In this document: piece by piece, positions 37,485 to 47,470 of the stretch
Numbering within the stretch: the stretch's first letter is position 1
Layout of the letters: every line of letters begins with the position of its first letter
Assembly (NCBI GenBank): GCA_014240375.1
Contig: JAAZXB010000003.1
Coordinates: 130,566 to 194,565 of the forward strand
DNA from: Planctomycetota bacterium
GTDB lineage: Bacteria > Planctomycetota > UBA8108 > UBA1146
DNA length: 64,000 nucleotides
Reading direction: 5' to 3'
The notes under the pieces: generated by a model
What the model saw: the letters and a program-made list of their open reading frames with translations, nothing else
Told to the model about the DNA's origin: nothing
Database searches by the model: none
Made by a program: the position numbers and the translations under genes

Positions 37485-38401
37485 TGCTGACTCCTCCATC
37501 TCTCCCGAAACTGGACATCCTGGTGGTCGATGACGATCCCTTTGTCCGGGAGACCATCCAGATCTTCCTCGAATCCGAGGGTCTTTCGGTCCGAACCGCC
37601 AGTTGTGGGGAAGACGGCATCGCACAACTACTCGAACAGGAACCCGATGTGGCACTGGTCGATCTTCGCATGCCTCGCATGGATGGACTCGCTGTGCTTC
37701 GTTCCTTCAAGCAGCACGCGCCCGAAGTCGAGGTGGTGATGGCGACCGGAGATGCCACGCTGGAGAGTGCTCTGAGTGCCATGAAACTGGGGGCCTACTC
37801 CTACATAGAGAAACCGATCGTCGACCTGGAAAAGGACCTCCTGAGTGTGGTGCGACATGCCGCCGAGAGGCGCCACTTGCGCCAAACCAACCGTCGCTTG
37901 CAAGGCGATCTGCAACTGGCTCTGCACCAGCTCGACGCACAACGGAGAGAACAACGAATTGGCAGTGAAGGCTTCCCCATCGGGCGACTCCTGAGGCGAT
38001 GTAGCAGCGCCAGTCCTACCGAATTAAAGGCGATGATCCTGTCCTACATTCCCGCTCCTGTGCCAGCACTCCTCTATCTTCGTAACGACCAGTTATTGAT
38101 CCCCTGTGCCGCCCGGGATATCGACCTGCCCCCGATCGATGCGGTACTCCCAACCCACCGTTTCTCCGACCCGGGCGAACGGTGGCGGGAAGGGGATTTC
38201 CCGGATGTCTTCCCCGATCAGGATGAAGCTCTGATGCTGCCGCTCTTCTGGATCGGAGAACTGGTCGGATTGATCGTCCTTCCCGTCACCGATGAAGGGG
38301 CTTTCAGCGACCCAGGCCATCGCCTGCTACGACGGATCGCAGACGCTGCAGCGGCAATCCTCGGTTCCAGTGGAGTTCGCACTTCGACACACACCGGTTG
38401 A
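37484..38401 (+). CDS. Response regulator with C-terminal GAF-like region and no DNA-binding domain
   Basis: The receiver domain has VVDDDPF, the phospho-acceptor Asp60 in VDLRMPRMDG, and SYIEKPI with the conserved Lys. After a short coiled segment (about 120-150) a region of about 150 residues resembles a GAF-like sensor fold (PALLYLRNDQLLIPC, ALMLPLFWIGELVGLIVLP). There is no helix-turn-helix, so the output is probably protein-protein contact. ATG at 37484 (CAGGAG upstream) overlaps the kinase stop. Confidence 0.88.
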   Translation: MLTPPSLPKLDILVVDDDPFVRETIQIFLESEGLSVRTASCGEDGIAQLLEQEPDVALVDLRMPRMDGLAVLRSFKQHAPEVEVVMATGDATLESALSAMKLGAYSYIEKPIVDLEKDLLSVVRHAAERRHLRQTNRRLQGDLQLALHQLDAQRREQRIGSEGFPIGRLLRRCSSASPTELKAMILSYIPAPVPALLYLRNDQLLIPCAARDIDLPPIDAVLPTHRFSDPGERWREGDFPDVFPDQDEALMLPLFWIGELVGLIVLPVTDEGAFSDPGHRLLRRIADAAAAILGSSGVRTSTHTG

Positions 38402-38463
38402 GCCGAGGCAGCGCATCTCATACAAACTAGGGGAGCCCCGACGGAGATCCAGGAGGATCCCAG

Positions 38464-41400
38464 ATGAGACCCCCCGATCGTGGCCGGATGGGCCGCTCTC
38501 CGAGCAGCCTGATTTCGGTCAACACACTGATCCTGACGCTCCTGGCACTGATGCTGTCGGGGAACGCAGGAGTTGCAGCCGCCCCGATGATCCATCGGGC
38601 GGATGAACCCGGCTGGATCCCCCCCTTCAGTTCCGAACTCGACGCCCTGGTCCGCCAGGTGGAGGAGAGTCGAGTCTCGGGAAATGAAGTAGCGGTTCGA
38701 GATGCGCTAGCGGCTCTGACGGAGCGCTTGATCGACGGCGATCCGGGAGGCTGTACCACCGTCGGAGGCGGCCATTCCATCGGTGCCGGACCCTTCCTGC
38801 GTTCGACCATCTCGCAGTTGGATGATCGACAGCGAAAAGTCGTGCTCGATGAGATCCGTCTACGAACCGCAAGTCGCTTCGCAGCGGCTCCTTCTACCGG
38901 ACTGAACACACGTCAGGACCAACGCCTCACCGCGACCCTGATGGACCTGCCGAAAGAGGTGTTCCCACCTCGATTGGCCAGCCAATTGGCGGAAGCGGCA
39001 CTGGAAAGGGGCGACCTTCAAACCTGGCGCCAGTTGCTGGGTCGTGGCTGGACCGACGATCCGGGATACGAGTCGATCCCCGTCCCCTCCCCGGCATCCC
39101 CTCTGGCTGTAAATTCCGGAACACTGGTGCTGCCAAAGTTCCGCAGTGGCGATCCCGAACTCTCTGCATCCGATCCGATCTGGAAGTCGTCACGCGGTAG
39201 TTCTGGAGCCGTCTCCGCTCGGTCCCGGGTATGGATTCAGCAACCGGGACAGATTCGATCGATCGACCTCGAATCGGGTGAGGAGATTTGGCGACGAATC
39301 CTCCCGGAACAATCTCGCCCCTTGCTTCCACGTACCCGGCTGATGCCGGTTCGGCGACAGCATTCCATCATCGCCACCTTGAATGACAAGGTGGAGGCGT
39401 TTGACGGTTCGACCGGCGACTGGTTGTGGCAAGTTTCCATCGATCAGATCCTTGGACCCGAGACGGAGCCGCAGATCATCCGAGCCATCTCCTCGCCTTG
39501 CCGGGTCAGTGGAGGCGTGGTGGTCGTGGCGATGAAAAGTGAAGGTGGGCGGTTCGAGGCATTTGGAGCACTGATCGAAGATGGTGGGCGAATTGCCTGG
39601 GTGCGTCATCTCGGAGAAGCGGACGGGGCGACCTGGTTGGCTCTCCGCGCGGCACCTGCCACCCCGATCGAAGGGAATGGGCGGGTCCACTGGTCGACCG
39701 ATCGTGGCACCGTCATCACAATTCGCACTTCAGATGGAGCCATCGAGTGGATTCAAGATGTCGAGGGGCCGAGCCGCAGTGGTCTGAGAGATCACCTGAT
39801 CGCGGAACGAGCCGCAGGAGTTTCACTGCGAAGAAGTGGCTCTCGCCTGTTCGTCTCAACCCCGGGTTCATCACGAATCACCATCCTCGATGAAGTCTCC
39901 GGCGCAGACCTCGGAATCATTGCCACCAGTTCCCCCCACTGCTGGAATCTCTCCGGCGATGGAAGTTCCTTGCTGATTGTCGAGGATCAGGAGCTGGTGC
40001 TGTGGACCTGCAGCGCAGGAACGACTCCTCGCTTCTCCTGGAGTCTGCCATTACCTTTTCCGGTCACCGGAAAAGGTACAGATGCAATCCCAGCATCCGA
40101 TGGAGGCTGGTGGATCAGTTCCGATCTGGCGCTGCTCTCGATCGATGCTACCGGTCAAAAGTTAACACTGCAGGGACTCGACCTCCCTGCTCACTCGCTA
40201 CTGGCGCTGGAGAACTCCCTGATGGCATCTGCCGGATCCGAGGTGAGCATCTTGACCCGCGTGGACAGTTCCACCGAGGCGGTCTGGCAACAAGCGATCT
40301 CGGGCCACATCGATCCGCGCTGGTTGCCAGATCTGGCCGGAGAATCCCCCGCCCAACGAGCTCATCGTGGCACCGTCCATCTGCTACTGGAACGATCCGA
40401 CATTACCCTGACTGGAAATGAGCGAACTCGTCTCGAAACTGCGCTCATCTCTGCCCAATCTCGGCCTGAGGATCGAATCCGCCTTGCCTGGCAGCGGGCG
40501 ATCCACGCGGAGCAACTGGGAGACGCTGTGGGAGCAACCTTCATCTGTCACTTGATGCTGGGTGAAGCGTGGCGCAACCTCGAATCCACCCGGGTGCTGA
40601 CACGGCACGGAACTACCGTCGATGCTGCCACCGCATTCACCCACCTGTTGCTGCAACTCGATCAGCAACCAGGAGGAGATGATCGGGTTGCCCAGAGGGA
40701 ACAACGTGCCTCCAGAGTGGTAGCGGAACGGATGGACTCCTCTCCCTCTGCCGATTCCTGGATCGACCTGGCCCGATCGATGCCCGGTTGTGCCACCGGT
40801 CGCCGCGCTCGATTGGAAGCGGCACAGTCCCTCTACCAGCTCGGTGACCTGGAGGGATGCTTACTCCAGATCAACTACCTGGTGATTCATGAACCCGACA
40901 GTGACGAGTCGCTGATCGCCAGAATACGCAGATCCGAGGTGCTTCGTGAACAGGGTCGCCTGTCCGAAGCGATCGAAGAGATCGTCGCTCTCGATCAACA
41001 GCACGGCGACCGGACCTTGACCCGGACAGTCCACGGGGAAGAGGTCGAAATCACTCTAAGAGATCGGTTGCGGGAGTTGCGTGAAGAGATCTCGACCCTC
41101 CCAGAGCGGCGAAGAAATCATCCCGGATTGCCGTTGCAACTGGCCTGGAGCGGAAGACTGGACCTGGGACAGAGTCGCTCTACCAGCGTCTGGCCCCTCA
41201 CTGACCACAAGTCGCTGGAGGGGGATTCCCGATACCTGGTGCTGACCCCTGATTCCGCAGCCCTCTTCGAATCCACCGACGGACTACTGCTGTGGAAAAC
41301 TGATCTGGAGAGAACCGAGATGTTGGTCAAGGATGGAATCATCCTGACCCGCAGGGACCTGCCCGCCGATCCGCTACTGTTCGACGCCTCTGGAGTGATT

Positions 41401-43350
41401 CTCCACGATCGAAACCGAGCCTGGCGCCTCGACCTGGCCGATGGTTCGGTGATCTGGTACCACAGGATGCCGCACGATGAGAACTTCTCGGATCAGGAGA
41501 TCATCATCGAGCACTCCTGTGCAGGTTCGGGAATCGTCGTGCTCAGTGGTGAGGATGAAAGAATCATCGCCATCGATGCTCTCGATGGCCAGTTGCTGTG
41601 GACTACTCCTCGATCAGGGATCCTACTCGAGGATCCGGTGATCGACGGAGATCGATTGCTGATCGGTTATGCCATTCCCAACCTCGTCGAACTGCGATCG
41701 ATCTCCACGGGTCAATTGATCAGCCAGGTCGAATTGGATGATGACTCGGGCGCCTTGGCCTCGGCCCCGATCTTGTTGGCTGAGGGATACATCTTCGCCA
41801 GCGAAAGAGGATCGATTTATCGCCACCACGATGATGGCAGCCACCACTGGACATCACAGATGCCTCACCTCATCTCGGAACTGCACCTGTCTCGATCGAG
41901 GAAACAGATCGTTTCCGAGATGTTCTGGAGTGCTGATAGAAGCACGCTGGTGGGAATCGATACCGCTGACGGGAAGATCGGTTGGGAAAAAAGACTTTCC
42001 CAGGAGCAACGCCGGATCACCTCATTGAGCGTCGAAGATGAAGAATTACTGGTCGTCTGCGGAGATTTCCAACAACGAGACGTCATCCGTCTACGATCGG
42101 CACTCGCGCCCGATGAGGTGGAAACTCCCGAGGCCGAACTGGAATGGACTCACTCTCTTCCCCCCGCCTACGATGCCGTGGAACTGAGTCCTTCGGGTGA
42201 CTGGATCATCATCGGCGACCGCATGCGGGGAGAAGCCTCGGTACTCGATCGCGCCACCGGTACCCCACTCACCAGACGCAAGGGACTCGGAGCAGTCTCC
42301 GAACACCTGGATCAACTTGGACGTCTGCACCACGCCTCCGTCATCGGAGAAACACTGCTCACGGTCTCCTCTCGCGGCGCCGCCGGTTTCCGGGCTCAGC
42401 CGGTCCGGGATGAGAAACTGCTCGCCTGGCGGGCGTTGCAAGGATCGAGCGACTGGAGAAATGAACTCGATCGCCTGCTGCTGATGCGAGAGTCGACCCG
42501 AGCCATCGATTTGCTGGAGGATACGATTCTCGACCATGGCCTGAGTTCAAAGGACCGAGCCGCTGCCAGTTGGCATCTGGAGGGAGCCACCCGCCAACAA
42601 GCGAGAACACCACAAAGCGATCACGAAATCCCGCGGATGCTGGTACCACCAGTGATCGACGGTTCGCTGGATGAGCCGTGGAATGCCCAGACCGGACTTC
42701 CCGTCGATCGGCCACGCCATGTTCGTGGTCTACAGGGCCATGGTGAACTGCTGATTCCCTGGCAGGATCGTGCCGATCTGTCGGGACGGATTTTTCTCGG
42801 TTGGTCCACCAAAGGTCTGCATCTGGCGGTCGATATCGACGACGATATCGTCGTTGCACATCAGCGCGATACCAAGTACTGGATCGGAGATTGCCTGGTG
42901 ATGGTACTGGACACTCTTGGAGATGGAGGGGTGCGCCCGCGCAAGGATGATCAAGTGTTGACCATCTCCTTCATGGCTCCTCGCCCGAACCCGCCACCAC
43001 CGGCAGAGGGAGATCCCGCTGGAGAAGGAGAAGAGGCACTCTTTGACGATGAAGAGGAGGACTCTCCCGATGGAGAACATGTCGTGGTTCGAAGACCCGA
43101 TGGGACCGGTTCCGTGTTCGAAATGACCATCCCCTGGCACACCATCGCCTCCATGAGGGGGGATTCCGATTCGATTCCATGGCCCGGAATGAAGATGCGA
43201 ATCGGCATCGCCGTCACCGACGACGACACCGGCAAGGGTGCAACGAAGTATCTGGGGCTGACTCCAGGGATGGTCCTGCACCGCAACCTGGATCGGATCT
43301 GGGAAGGTTGCTCTCCTGACTTGATGCTGCCGGTAAGGCTGGGCCGATGA
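38464..43350 (+). CDS. Giant exported protein: two PQQ-like propeller regions, TPR-like helices and a C-terminal CBM9/DOMON-like domain
   Basis: 1628 residues with a signal peptide (about 1-40, ending VAAAP). A PQQ-like beta-propeller region (about 200-620) has blades such as IRSIDLESGEEIWRRIL, VEAFDGSTGDWLWQV and VITIRTSDGAIEWIQD. Helical TPR-like repeats (about 650-880, LYQLGDLEGCLLQINYLV) separate it from a second propeller region (about 900-1330, IIAIDALDGQLLWTTP). The end (about 1385-1628) resembles CBM9-like ligand-binding domains (PVIDGSLDEPWN, IFLGWSTKGLHLAVDIDDD, FEMTIPWHTIASM). A periplasmic scaffold is likely; no enzyme motif is seen. ATG at 38464 follows AGGAGGA. Confidence 0.82.
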   Translation: MRPPDRGRMGRSPSSLISVNTLILTLLALMLSGNAGVAAAPMIHRADEPGWIPPFSSELDALVRQVEESRVSGNEVAVRDALAALTERLIDGDPGGCTTVGGGHSIGAGPFLRSTISQLDDRQRKVVLDEIRLRTASRFAAAPSTGLNTRQDQRLTATLMDLPKEVFPPRLASQLAEAALERGDLQTWRQLLGRGWTDDPGYESIPVPSPASPLAVNSGTLVLPKFRSGDPELSASDPIWKSSRGSSGAVSARSRVWIQQPGQIRSIDLESGEEIWRRILPEQSRPLLPRTRLMPVRRQHSIIATLNDKVEAFDGSTGDWLWQVSIDQILGPETEPQIIRAISSPCRVSGGVVVVAMKSEGGRFEAFGALIEDGGRIAWVRHLGEADGATWLALRAAPATPIEGNGRVHWSTDRGTVITIRTSDGAIEWIQDVEGPSRSGLRDHLIAERAAGVSLRRSGSRLFVSTPGSSRITILDEVSGADLGIIATSSPHCWNLSGDGSSLLIVEDQELVLWTCSAGTTPRFSWSLPLPFPVTGKGTDAIPASDGGWWISSDLALLSIDATGQKLTLQGLDLPAHSLLALENSLMASAGSEVSILTRVDSSTEAVWQQAISGHIDPRWLPDLAGESPAQRAHRGTVHLLLERSDITLTGNERTRLETALISAQSRPEDRIRLAWQRAIHAEQLGDAVGATFICHLMLGEAWRNLESTRVLTRHGTTVDAATAFTHLLLQLDQQPGGDDRVAQREQRASRVVAERMDSSPSADSWIDLARSMPGCATGRRARLEAAQSLYQLGDLEGCLLQINYLVIHEPDSDESLIARIRRSEVLREQGRLSEAIEEIVALDQQHGDRTLTRTVHGEEVEITLRDRLRELREEISTLPERRRNHPGLPLQLAWSGRLDLGQSRSTSVWPLTDHKSLEGDSRYLVLTPDSAALFESTDGLLLWKTDLERTEMLVKDGIILTRRDLPADPLLFDASGVILHDRNRAWRLDLADGSVIWYHRMPHDENFSDQEIIIEHSCAGSGIVVLSGEDERIIAIDALDGQLLWTTPRSGILLEDPVIDGDRLLIGYAIPNLVELRSISTGQLISQVELDDDSGALASAPILLAEGYIFASERGSIYRHHDDGSHHWTSQMPHLISELHLSRSRKQIVSEMFWSADRSTLVGIDTADGKIGWEKRLSQEQRRITSLSVEDEELLVVCGDFQQRDVIRLRSALAPDEVETPEAELEWTHSLPPAYDAVELSPSGDWIIIGDRMRGEASVLDRATGTPLTRRKGLGAVSEHLDQLGRLHHASVIGETLLTVSSRGAAGFRAQPVRDEKLLAWRALQGSSDWRNELDRLLLMRESTRAIDLLEDTILDHGLSSKDRAAASWHLEGATRQQARTPQSDHEIPRMLVPPVIDGSLDEPWNAQTGLPVDRPRHVRGLQGHGELLIPWQDRADLSGRIFLGWSTKGLHLAVDIDDDIVVAHQRDTKYWIGDCLVMVLDTLGDGGVRPRKDDQVLTISFMAPRPNPPPPAEGDPAGEGEEALFDDEEEDSPDGEHVVVRRPDGTGSVFEMTIPWHTIASMRGDSDSIPWPGMKMRIGIAVTDDDTGKGATKYLGLTPGMVLHRNLDRIWEGCSPDLMLPVRLGR

Positions 43351-44672
43351 TGGGTGGTCTCCGATCGATCGCTTGCAGCCTGTTGCTGACCCTGTTGTCG
43401 GGTTGCGTCACTCCCATCGATAGCGATCGAGGCTTGCCCCCCTTCTACCTCGAGAGAGAAGAGCTACTCGCCTCCGGGGAGGTGCGTCAATCGCAGCACT
43501 TCTGGCCCTTTTACAGCCATAGCACCACCACTCCCGATCGCGAGGAGATCCGCATCTTGTGGCCGCTCTTTGTCGATCGAATCGACCAGTCCGGGCGCAA
43601 GACCTGGCTCTTACCGGCATATCATCGAAGGGCCTACCGCCACTCCGATGACCAACTCGATGTAGATTCTTTTCTCCTGCCGTTTTTTCTCTGGGGCTCC
43701 GATCGAGATGAGGGGGACTACGCGGCCTTTGCACCCATCGGCGGAAGCCTCAAGGGGTTACTCGGCAAGGATCGAATCGATTTCGCGCTGTTTCCGCTGT
43801 GGGCACGAATGCAAGACCGTCAACAGATCACCACTTACTGGCTGTTTCCACTGATCGAACTGGACGAGGGTCCACTACGATCCGGATTCCGGATCTTCCC
43901 CTTCTATTCCAACACTCAGGGATTCACCAGCCACGGTAAGCTACGCGACCAATCGAGATACGTTCTCTGGCCATTCTGGCATCAGTCGAGCCAGCAACTC
44001 GATACCGACAATCCGAGCCACTCCTGGTGGCTGTGGCCCTTCTACGGTCAGATCGAATCGAGCACCCGTCTGTCTCGGACCATCCTCTACCCGTTGTGGA
44101 CCGAATCTCATGACTTCAGAACAGAGACATCCACCTGGTCGCTGCTCCCCTGGTCGATCGGTACCCGAGAACGACAATGGAACCGATTCCTGTTCCCCCC
44201 ATTCTGGGGATACCATGACCGTCCGGGATTGAAGAAGGGTTACTTCCTGTGGCCGCTGTGGCAGTGGGAGGAACAGTCCACTGCCCGACGAGATCGCACG
44301 GTACAGCGGTTATTCCCCTTCTGGCGCAGGATCGTCGATCAGGATCCCGAACGAGGAACCCGATCCAGTCACCTCCTGTGGCCGCTGGCTCGCTGGAACA
44401 CCGATGCCGAGGGGAACACGACCGCTTCTGCGCCTGCGCTGCTGCCCTTTGACTCCCCTCAAGGCTTTTCCTGGTCTCACGGCCGTGCCGGCCAGTTGAT
44501 TCGCTGGCGCCAAGAGTCCCAGTCGTGGGGTCTCGAACTACTCTGGGGACTTCTGACCGCTGAAAGTAGCGAGCAGAAGGGTGGATTCTCGCTGCTCGGT
44601 GGTCTGCTCTCTCGCGACCGTGGCGCTGGAGCGGATGACACCCGCTGGCGTCTGCTGTACATTCCTTTCTGA
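43347..44672 (+). CDS. Lipoprotein built of repeated aromatic WPLW-type motifs
   Basis: A lipoprotein signal ends LLTLLSGC (Cys20). The mature protein is almost entirely made of about fourteen units spaced 20-40 residues, each with a hydrophobic pair followed by (W/F/L)P(L/F)(W/F): HFWPFYSH, RILWPLFVD, FALFPLWAR, YVLWPFWHQ, WWLWPFYGQ, TILYPLWTE, YFLWPLWQW, QRLFPFWRR, HLLWPLARW. Alternating aromatic strands suggest a beta-rich membrane-facing or outer-membrane protein. Function unknown. It overlaps the giant propeller gene by ATGA and lies 90 bp before mlaE, so a role with that transporter is possible. Confidence 0.8.
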   Translation: MMGGLRSIACSLLLTLLSGCVTPIDSDRGLPPFYLEREELLASGEVRQSQHFWPFYSHSTTTPDREEIRILWPLFVDRIDQSGRKTWLLPAYHRRAYRHSDDQLDVDSFLLPFFLWGSDRDEGDYAAFAPIGGSLKGLLGKDRIDFALFPLWARMQDRQQITTYWLFPLIELDEGPLRSGFRIFPFYSNTQGFTSHGKLRDQSRYVLWPFWHQSSQQLDTDNPSHSWWLWPFYGQIESSTRLSRTILYPLWTESHDFRTETSTWSLLPWSIGTRERQWNRFLFPPFWGYHDRPGLKKGYFLWPLWQWEEQSTARRDRTVQRLFPFWRRIVDQDPERGTRSSHLLWPLARWNTDAEGNTTASAPALLPFDSPQGFSWSHGRAGQLIRWRQESQSWGLELLWGLLTAESSEQKGGFSLLGGLLSRDRGAGADDTRWRLLYIPF

Positions 44673-44761
44673 GACCGCCGTCGAGGGGAAAACCGGGGGT
44701 GCGTCGAACCGATTCCGGTGGATCGGGTCGGGGAGTTCATCGCTGCGGGGGATGGAGCGAG

Positions 44762-45541
44762 ATGTCAGGCTGGATCACTGGACTCGGGGCATTTCTCGGC
44801 CGTAGTGCCGAGACCACCGGTTATGGGCTGGTCCTGCTCGGCCGGACCCTATTCCATCTCCCCCACCTGCTGACCCGCCGTCGAATCCGTGACACCCTCG
44901 ACCTCTGTTACACCTACTGCACCGGCTCCTTCACCGTCACTGCAGTGGTGGCACTCTTCACCGGGATGATTCTTGCACTCAACAGCGGTCTCTCTCTGCA
45001 GGAGTTGGGCCAGGAAGCGCTGATCGGCAGAATCGTCGCCGTCTCTCTGATCCGAGAGATGGGCCCCTTCATGACCGCGCTGATCCTGACCGCCAGTATC
45101 GGCAGCGGCATCGCCGCAGAACTGGGAACGATGAAGGTCTCCGAGGAGATCGACGCTCTGAGAATCATGTCGATCTCCCCGGTGCGCTTCCTGATCCTGC
45201 CGAGGATGGTGGCGTTGACCCTGGTCACCCCGGTATTGACCATATTTGCCGGCCTCATCGGAATCCTTGGAGGGATGTTCGTCGCCTACTTCCAACTGGG
45301 AGTCGGATGGATGGCATTTCAAAATGATGGGCTAGAGGTCCTCACCCAGAAGGATGTGTTCACCGGCCTGTTCAAGTCAGTCGTCTTCGGCGTCACCATC
45401 GCCACCGTCGGCTGCACCCAGGGATTATTGACTCGTGGCGGTGCGACCGGTGTCGGTCAGGCAGCGAGGAGAGCGGTGGTCGTGACCTTCTTGCTGGTGA
45501 TCATCATGGGTTACTACATCACATGGGCGGTGCTGACATGA
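44762..45541 (+). CDS. mlaE: MlaE-type lipid ABC transporter permease
   Basis: Multiple transmembrane helices with family signatures: GMILALNSGLSLQELGQEALIG, EMGPFMTALIL, IAAELGTMKVSEEIDALR, GLFKSVVFGVTIA and GCTQGL. MlaE forms the inner-membrane core of an MCE-type phospholipid transporter. ATG at 44762 (MSGWITGLG) follows GGAGCGAG; a longer frame from 44699 lacks support. It is coupled to mlaF by ATGA. MlaA, MlaB and MlaC are not present. Confidence 0.93.
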   Translation: MSGWITGLGAFLGRSAETTGYGLVLLGRTLFHLPHLLTRRRIRDTLDLCYTYCTGSFTVTAVVALFTGMILALNSGLSLQELGQEALIGRIVAVSLIREMGPFMTALILTASIGSGIAAELGTMKVSEEIDALRIMSISPVRFLILPRMVALTLVTPVLTIFAGLIGILGGMFVAYFQLGVGWMAFQNDGLEVLTQKDVFTGLFKSVVFGVTIATVGCTQGLLTRGGATGVGQAARRAVVVTFLLVIIMGYYITWAVLT

Positions 45542-46329
45542 TCCGCCTCACCAATGTCTACAAGCAACTGGGAGGCAGGAAGATCCTCGATGGTCTATCG
45601 CTGGAGGTCGAAGAGGGTGAAACCCTGGTGATTCTCGGGCGATCGGGTACCGGCAAGAGCGTGACCCTGCGCCATGTCATCGGCTTGTTGACGCCGGACT
45701 CGGGACAGATCGAGGTCCTCGGAGAAGAGATCTCCCAGCACCGCCCAGAGAATCTCAGGACCGTTCGCCGCAGGATCGGATACCTGTTTCAAGATGGAGC
45801 TCTCCTCGATTGGCTCAACATCGCCGACAACATCGGACTGCCACTGAGGGAACGCAGGGAACACAGCGAGAAGGAAATCGTCGATCGAATCGAAGAAGTC
45901 CTGGCCGAAGTGGAACTGGACGGACACGCCCTGAAACTCCCCTCCGAGATTTCAGGTGGGATGAGAAAACGAGCCGGACTCGCTCGAGCTCTCGTCTGTC
46001 ATCCAGAAATCATGCTGCATGACGAACCCACATCCGGCCTCGATCCGATTTCTTCCAGTGTTATCAATCGACTGATCATGAAACTCAAGGGAATGGGCAT
46101 CACCCAGATGGTGGTCACCCATGACATGGGTTCCGCCTTCGAAGTCGCAGATCGCATCGCACTACTGCATCAAGGGACCGTTCGCGCAGTGGGAACTTCA
46201 GATGAAATTCGCGAATCCACCGACCCGGCGGTACAACAATTCATCCACGGCATCGTGGACGGTCCTCTGGCAAGAGAGATCCGTGAAGAACCTCGTTCCT
46301 CCAATAACAATGAAAGTGAGGAGTCATGA
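45538..46329 (+). CDS. mlaF: MlaF-type lipid ABC transporter ATP-binding protein
   Basis: An ABC ATPase: Walker A GRSGTGKSVTL, signature ISGGMRKRAGLARAL, Walker B IMLHDEPTSGLDP. The GM(R/K)KR variant of the signature is typical of MlaF. It powers MlaE. ATG at 45538 overlaps the mlaE stop; a frame from 45523 adds five codons inside mlaE. mlaD overlaps its stop by ATGA. A 264-residue protein is normal for the family. Confidence 0.95.
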   Translation: MIRLTNVYKQLGGRKILDGLSLEVEEGETLVILGRSGTGKSVTLRHVIGLLTPDSGQIEVLGEEISQHRPENLRTVRRRIGYLFQDGALLDWLNIADNIGLPLRERREHSEKEIVDRIEEVLAEVELDGHALKLPSEISGGMRKRAGLARALVCHPEIMLHDEPTSGLDPISSSVINRLIMKLKGMGITQMVVTHDMGSAFEVADRIALLHQGTVRAVGTSDEIRESTDPAVQQFIHGIVDGPLAREIREEPRSSNNNESEES

Positions 46330-47462
46330 CCAGAGATTTCATCGTTGGAATCATCTTCATCCTCTCACTGGTATTCTTAGGAGCCCTGACCATCCTGGTC
46401 AGTGGCATCCCATCGGGCCCCAACGATCTCGTCCTGGAGGTCGGATTCGAGGACGTGTCTGGATTGAAACCGGGTGAATCGGTCAGGATCCGCGGCTTAC
46501 GTGCCGGCTCCGTGGAACAGATCTCACTCGATCAGACTCGGGGACTGGCAGTGGCCAGGGTACGTCTCTGGGAACCACTGCCGCCTCGCGATGGCTACAG
46601 TTTCAAGGTGATGGCAGCCAGTGCTCTCGGTGGATCCTATCTGAAGTACATCCCGGGTTCGGGCACCCCCGTCGATACCGAGCATCTGATCGGAACCGCC
46701 AGCGGGGACCTGTTCGGCGAGGTGGGTTCGATGCTGGCGGAGAATCGAGTGGCCATCAAGAAGAGCCTCGACAACCTCCACCAACTGCTCGACCGATTGA
46801 AGGCCGGTGACGGTGTCATCGGTGCGCTGATCACCGACAACACCATCCAGACCCAGATGAAGGCGCTGGTCAAAAATGCCCTCTCGTTCACCGAGGACGT
46901 GAAAAATGGCCGCGGCATCGTCGGCTCCCTGATGAAGCAAGATTCGCCACAACAACTCCAGGTCAATCAGCTGCTTTCAACACTTCTGAGTGACTACGTG
47001 CAATTCTCTGAAGGACCTGGAATGGCACTCAAGGACGCAGACAACCTGCAGAGGATCAATGACATCATCGCCAACATCGACACGACGACTTCTGCCCTGG
47101 CGACGACCGATGGGTTGGCGGGTCGATTCATCCACGATGAGGCGTTGGTACAGAGTTGGCTAGACATCACCACCGATTTGAAAAGTGCAGCAGCTCAACT
47201 GAGCCCGACGGGTAAGGGTGCATTGAGAGTGTTGCTCCACGATGAGGAGTTGCGCGAGGGGTTAAAAACGGCCATCTCCGCCATCGCCAGTATCAGTGAA
47301 GCGATCGAGAAAGGCCCTGGTACCCTGCATAGCCTGATCAACAACCCCGAACTCTACCTCGAAGCGAGAGAGACCCTGACCTTGCTGCGGGATTCCACCG
47401 AGGATCTGCGTGAACAGGAGCCTGTGACGGCCTTCTTCAGCATCCTGTTTGCGCCCTTCTAG
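46326..47462 (+). CDS. mlaD: MlaD/MCE-domain substrate-binding protein
   Basis: An N-terminal helix (about 4-27, FIVGIIFILSLVFLGALTILV) anchors it in the inner membrane. An MCE domain follows (about 37-115: VSGLKPGESVRIRGLRAGSVEQI, ALGGSYLKYIPGSG), then a long helical tail with repeated GxxGAL/GRGIVGSL motifs (about 140-350). MCE rings with long helical tails are thought to bridge the periplasm. At 378 residues it is about twice E. coli MlaD and so could form a longer channel. ATG at 46326 follows GAGGAG. Confidence 0.92.
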   Translation: MTRDFIVGIIFILSLVFLGALTILVSGIPSGPNDLVLEVGFEDVSGLKPGESVRIRGLRAGSVEQISLDQTRGLAVARVRLWEPLPPRDGYSFKVMAASALGGSYLKYIPGSGTPVDTEHLIGTASGDLFGEVGSMLAENRVAIKKSLDNLHQLLDRLKAGDGVIGALITDNTIQTQMKALVKNALSFTEDVKNGRGIVGSLMKQDSPQQLQVNQLLSTLLSDYVQFSEGPGMALKDADNLQRINDIIANIDTTTSALATTDGLAGRFIHDEALVQSWLDITTDLKSAAAQLSPTGKGALRVLLHDEELREGLKTAISAIASISEAIEKGPGTLHSLINNPELYLEARETLTLLRDSTEDLREQEPVTAFFSILFAPF

Positions 47463-47470
47463 GTGAGTTG

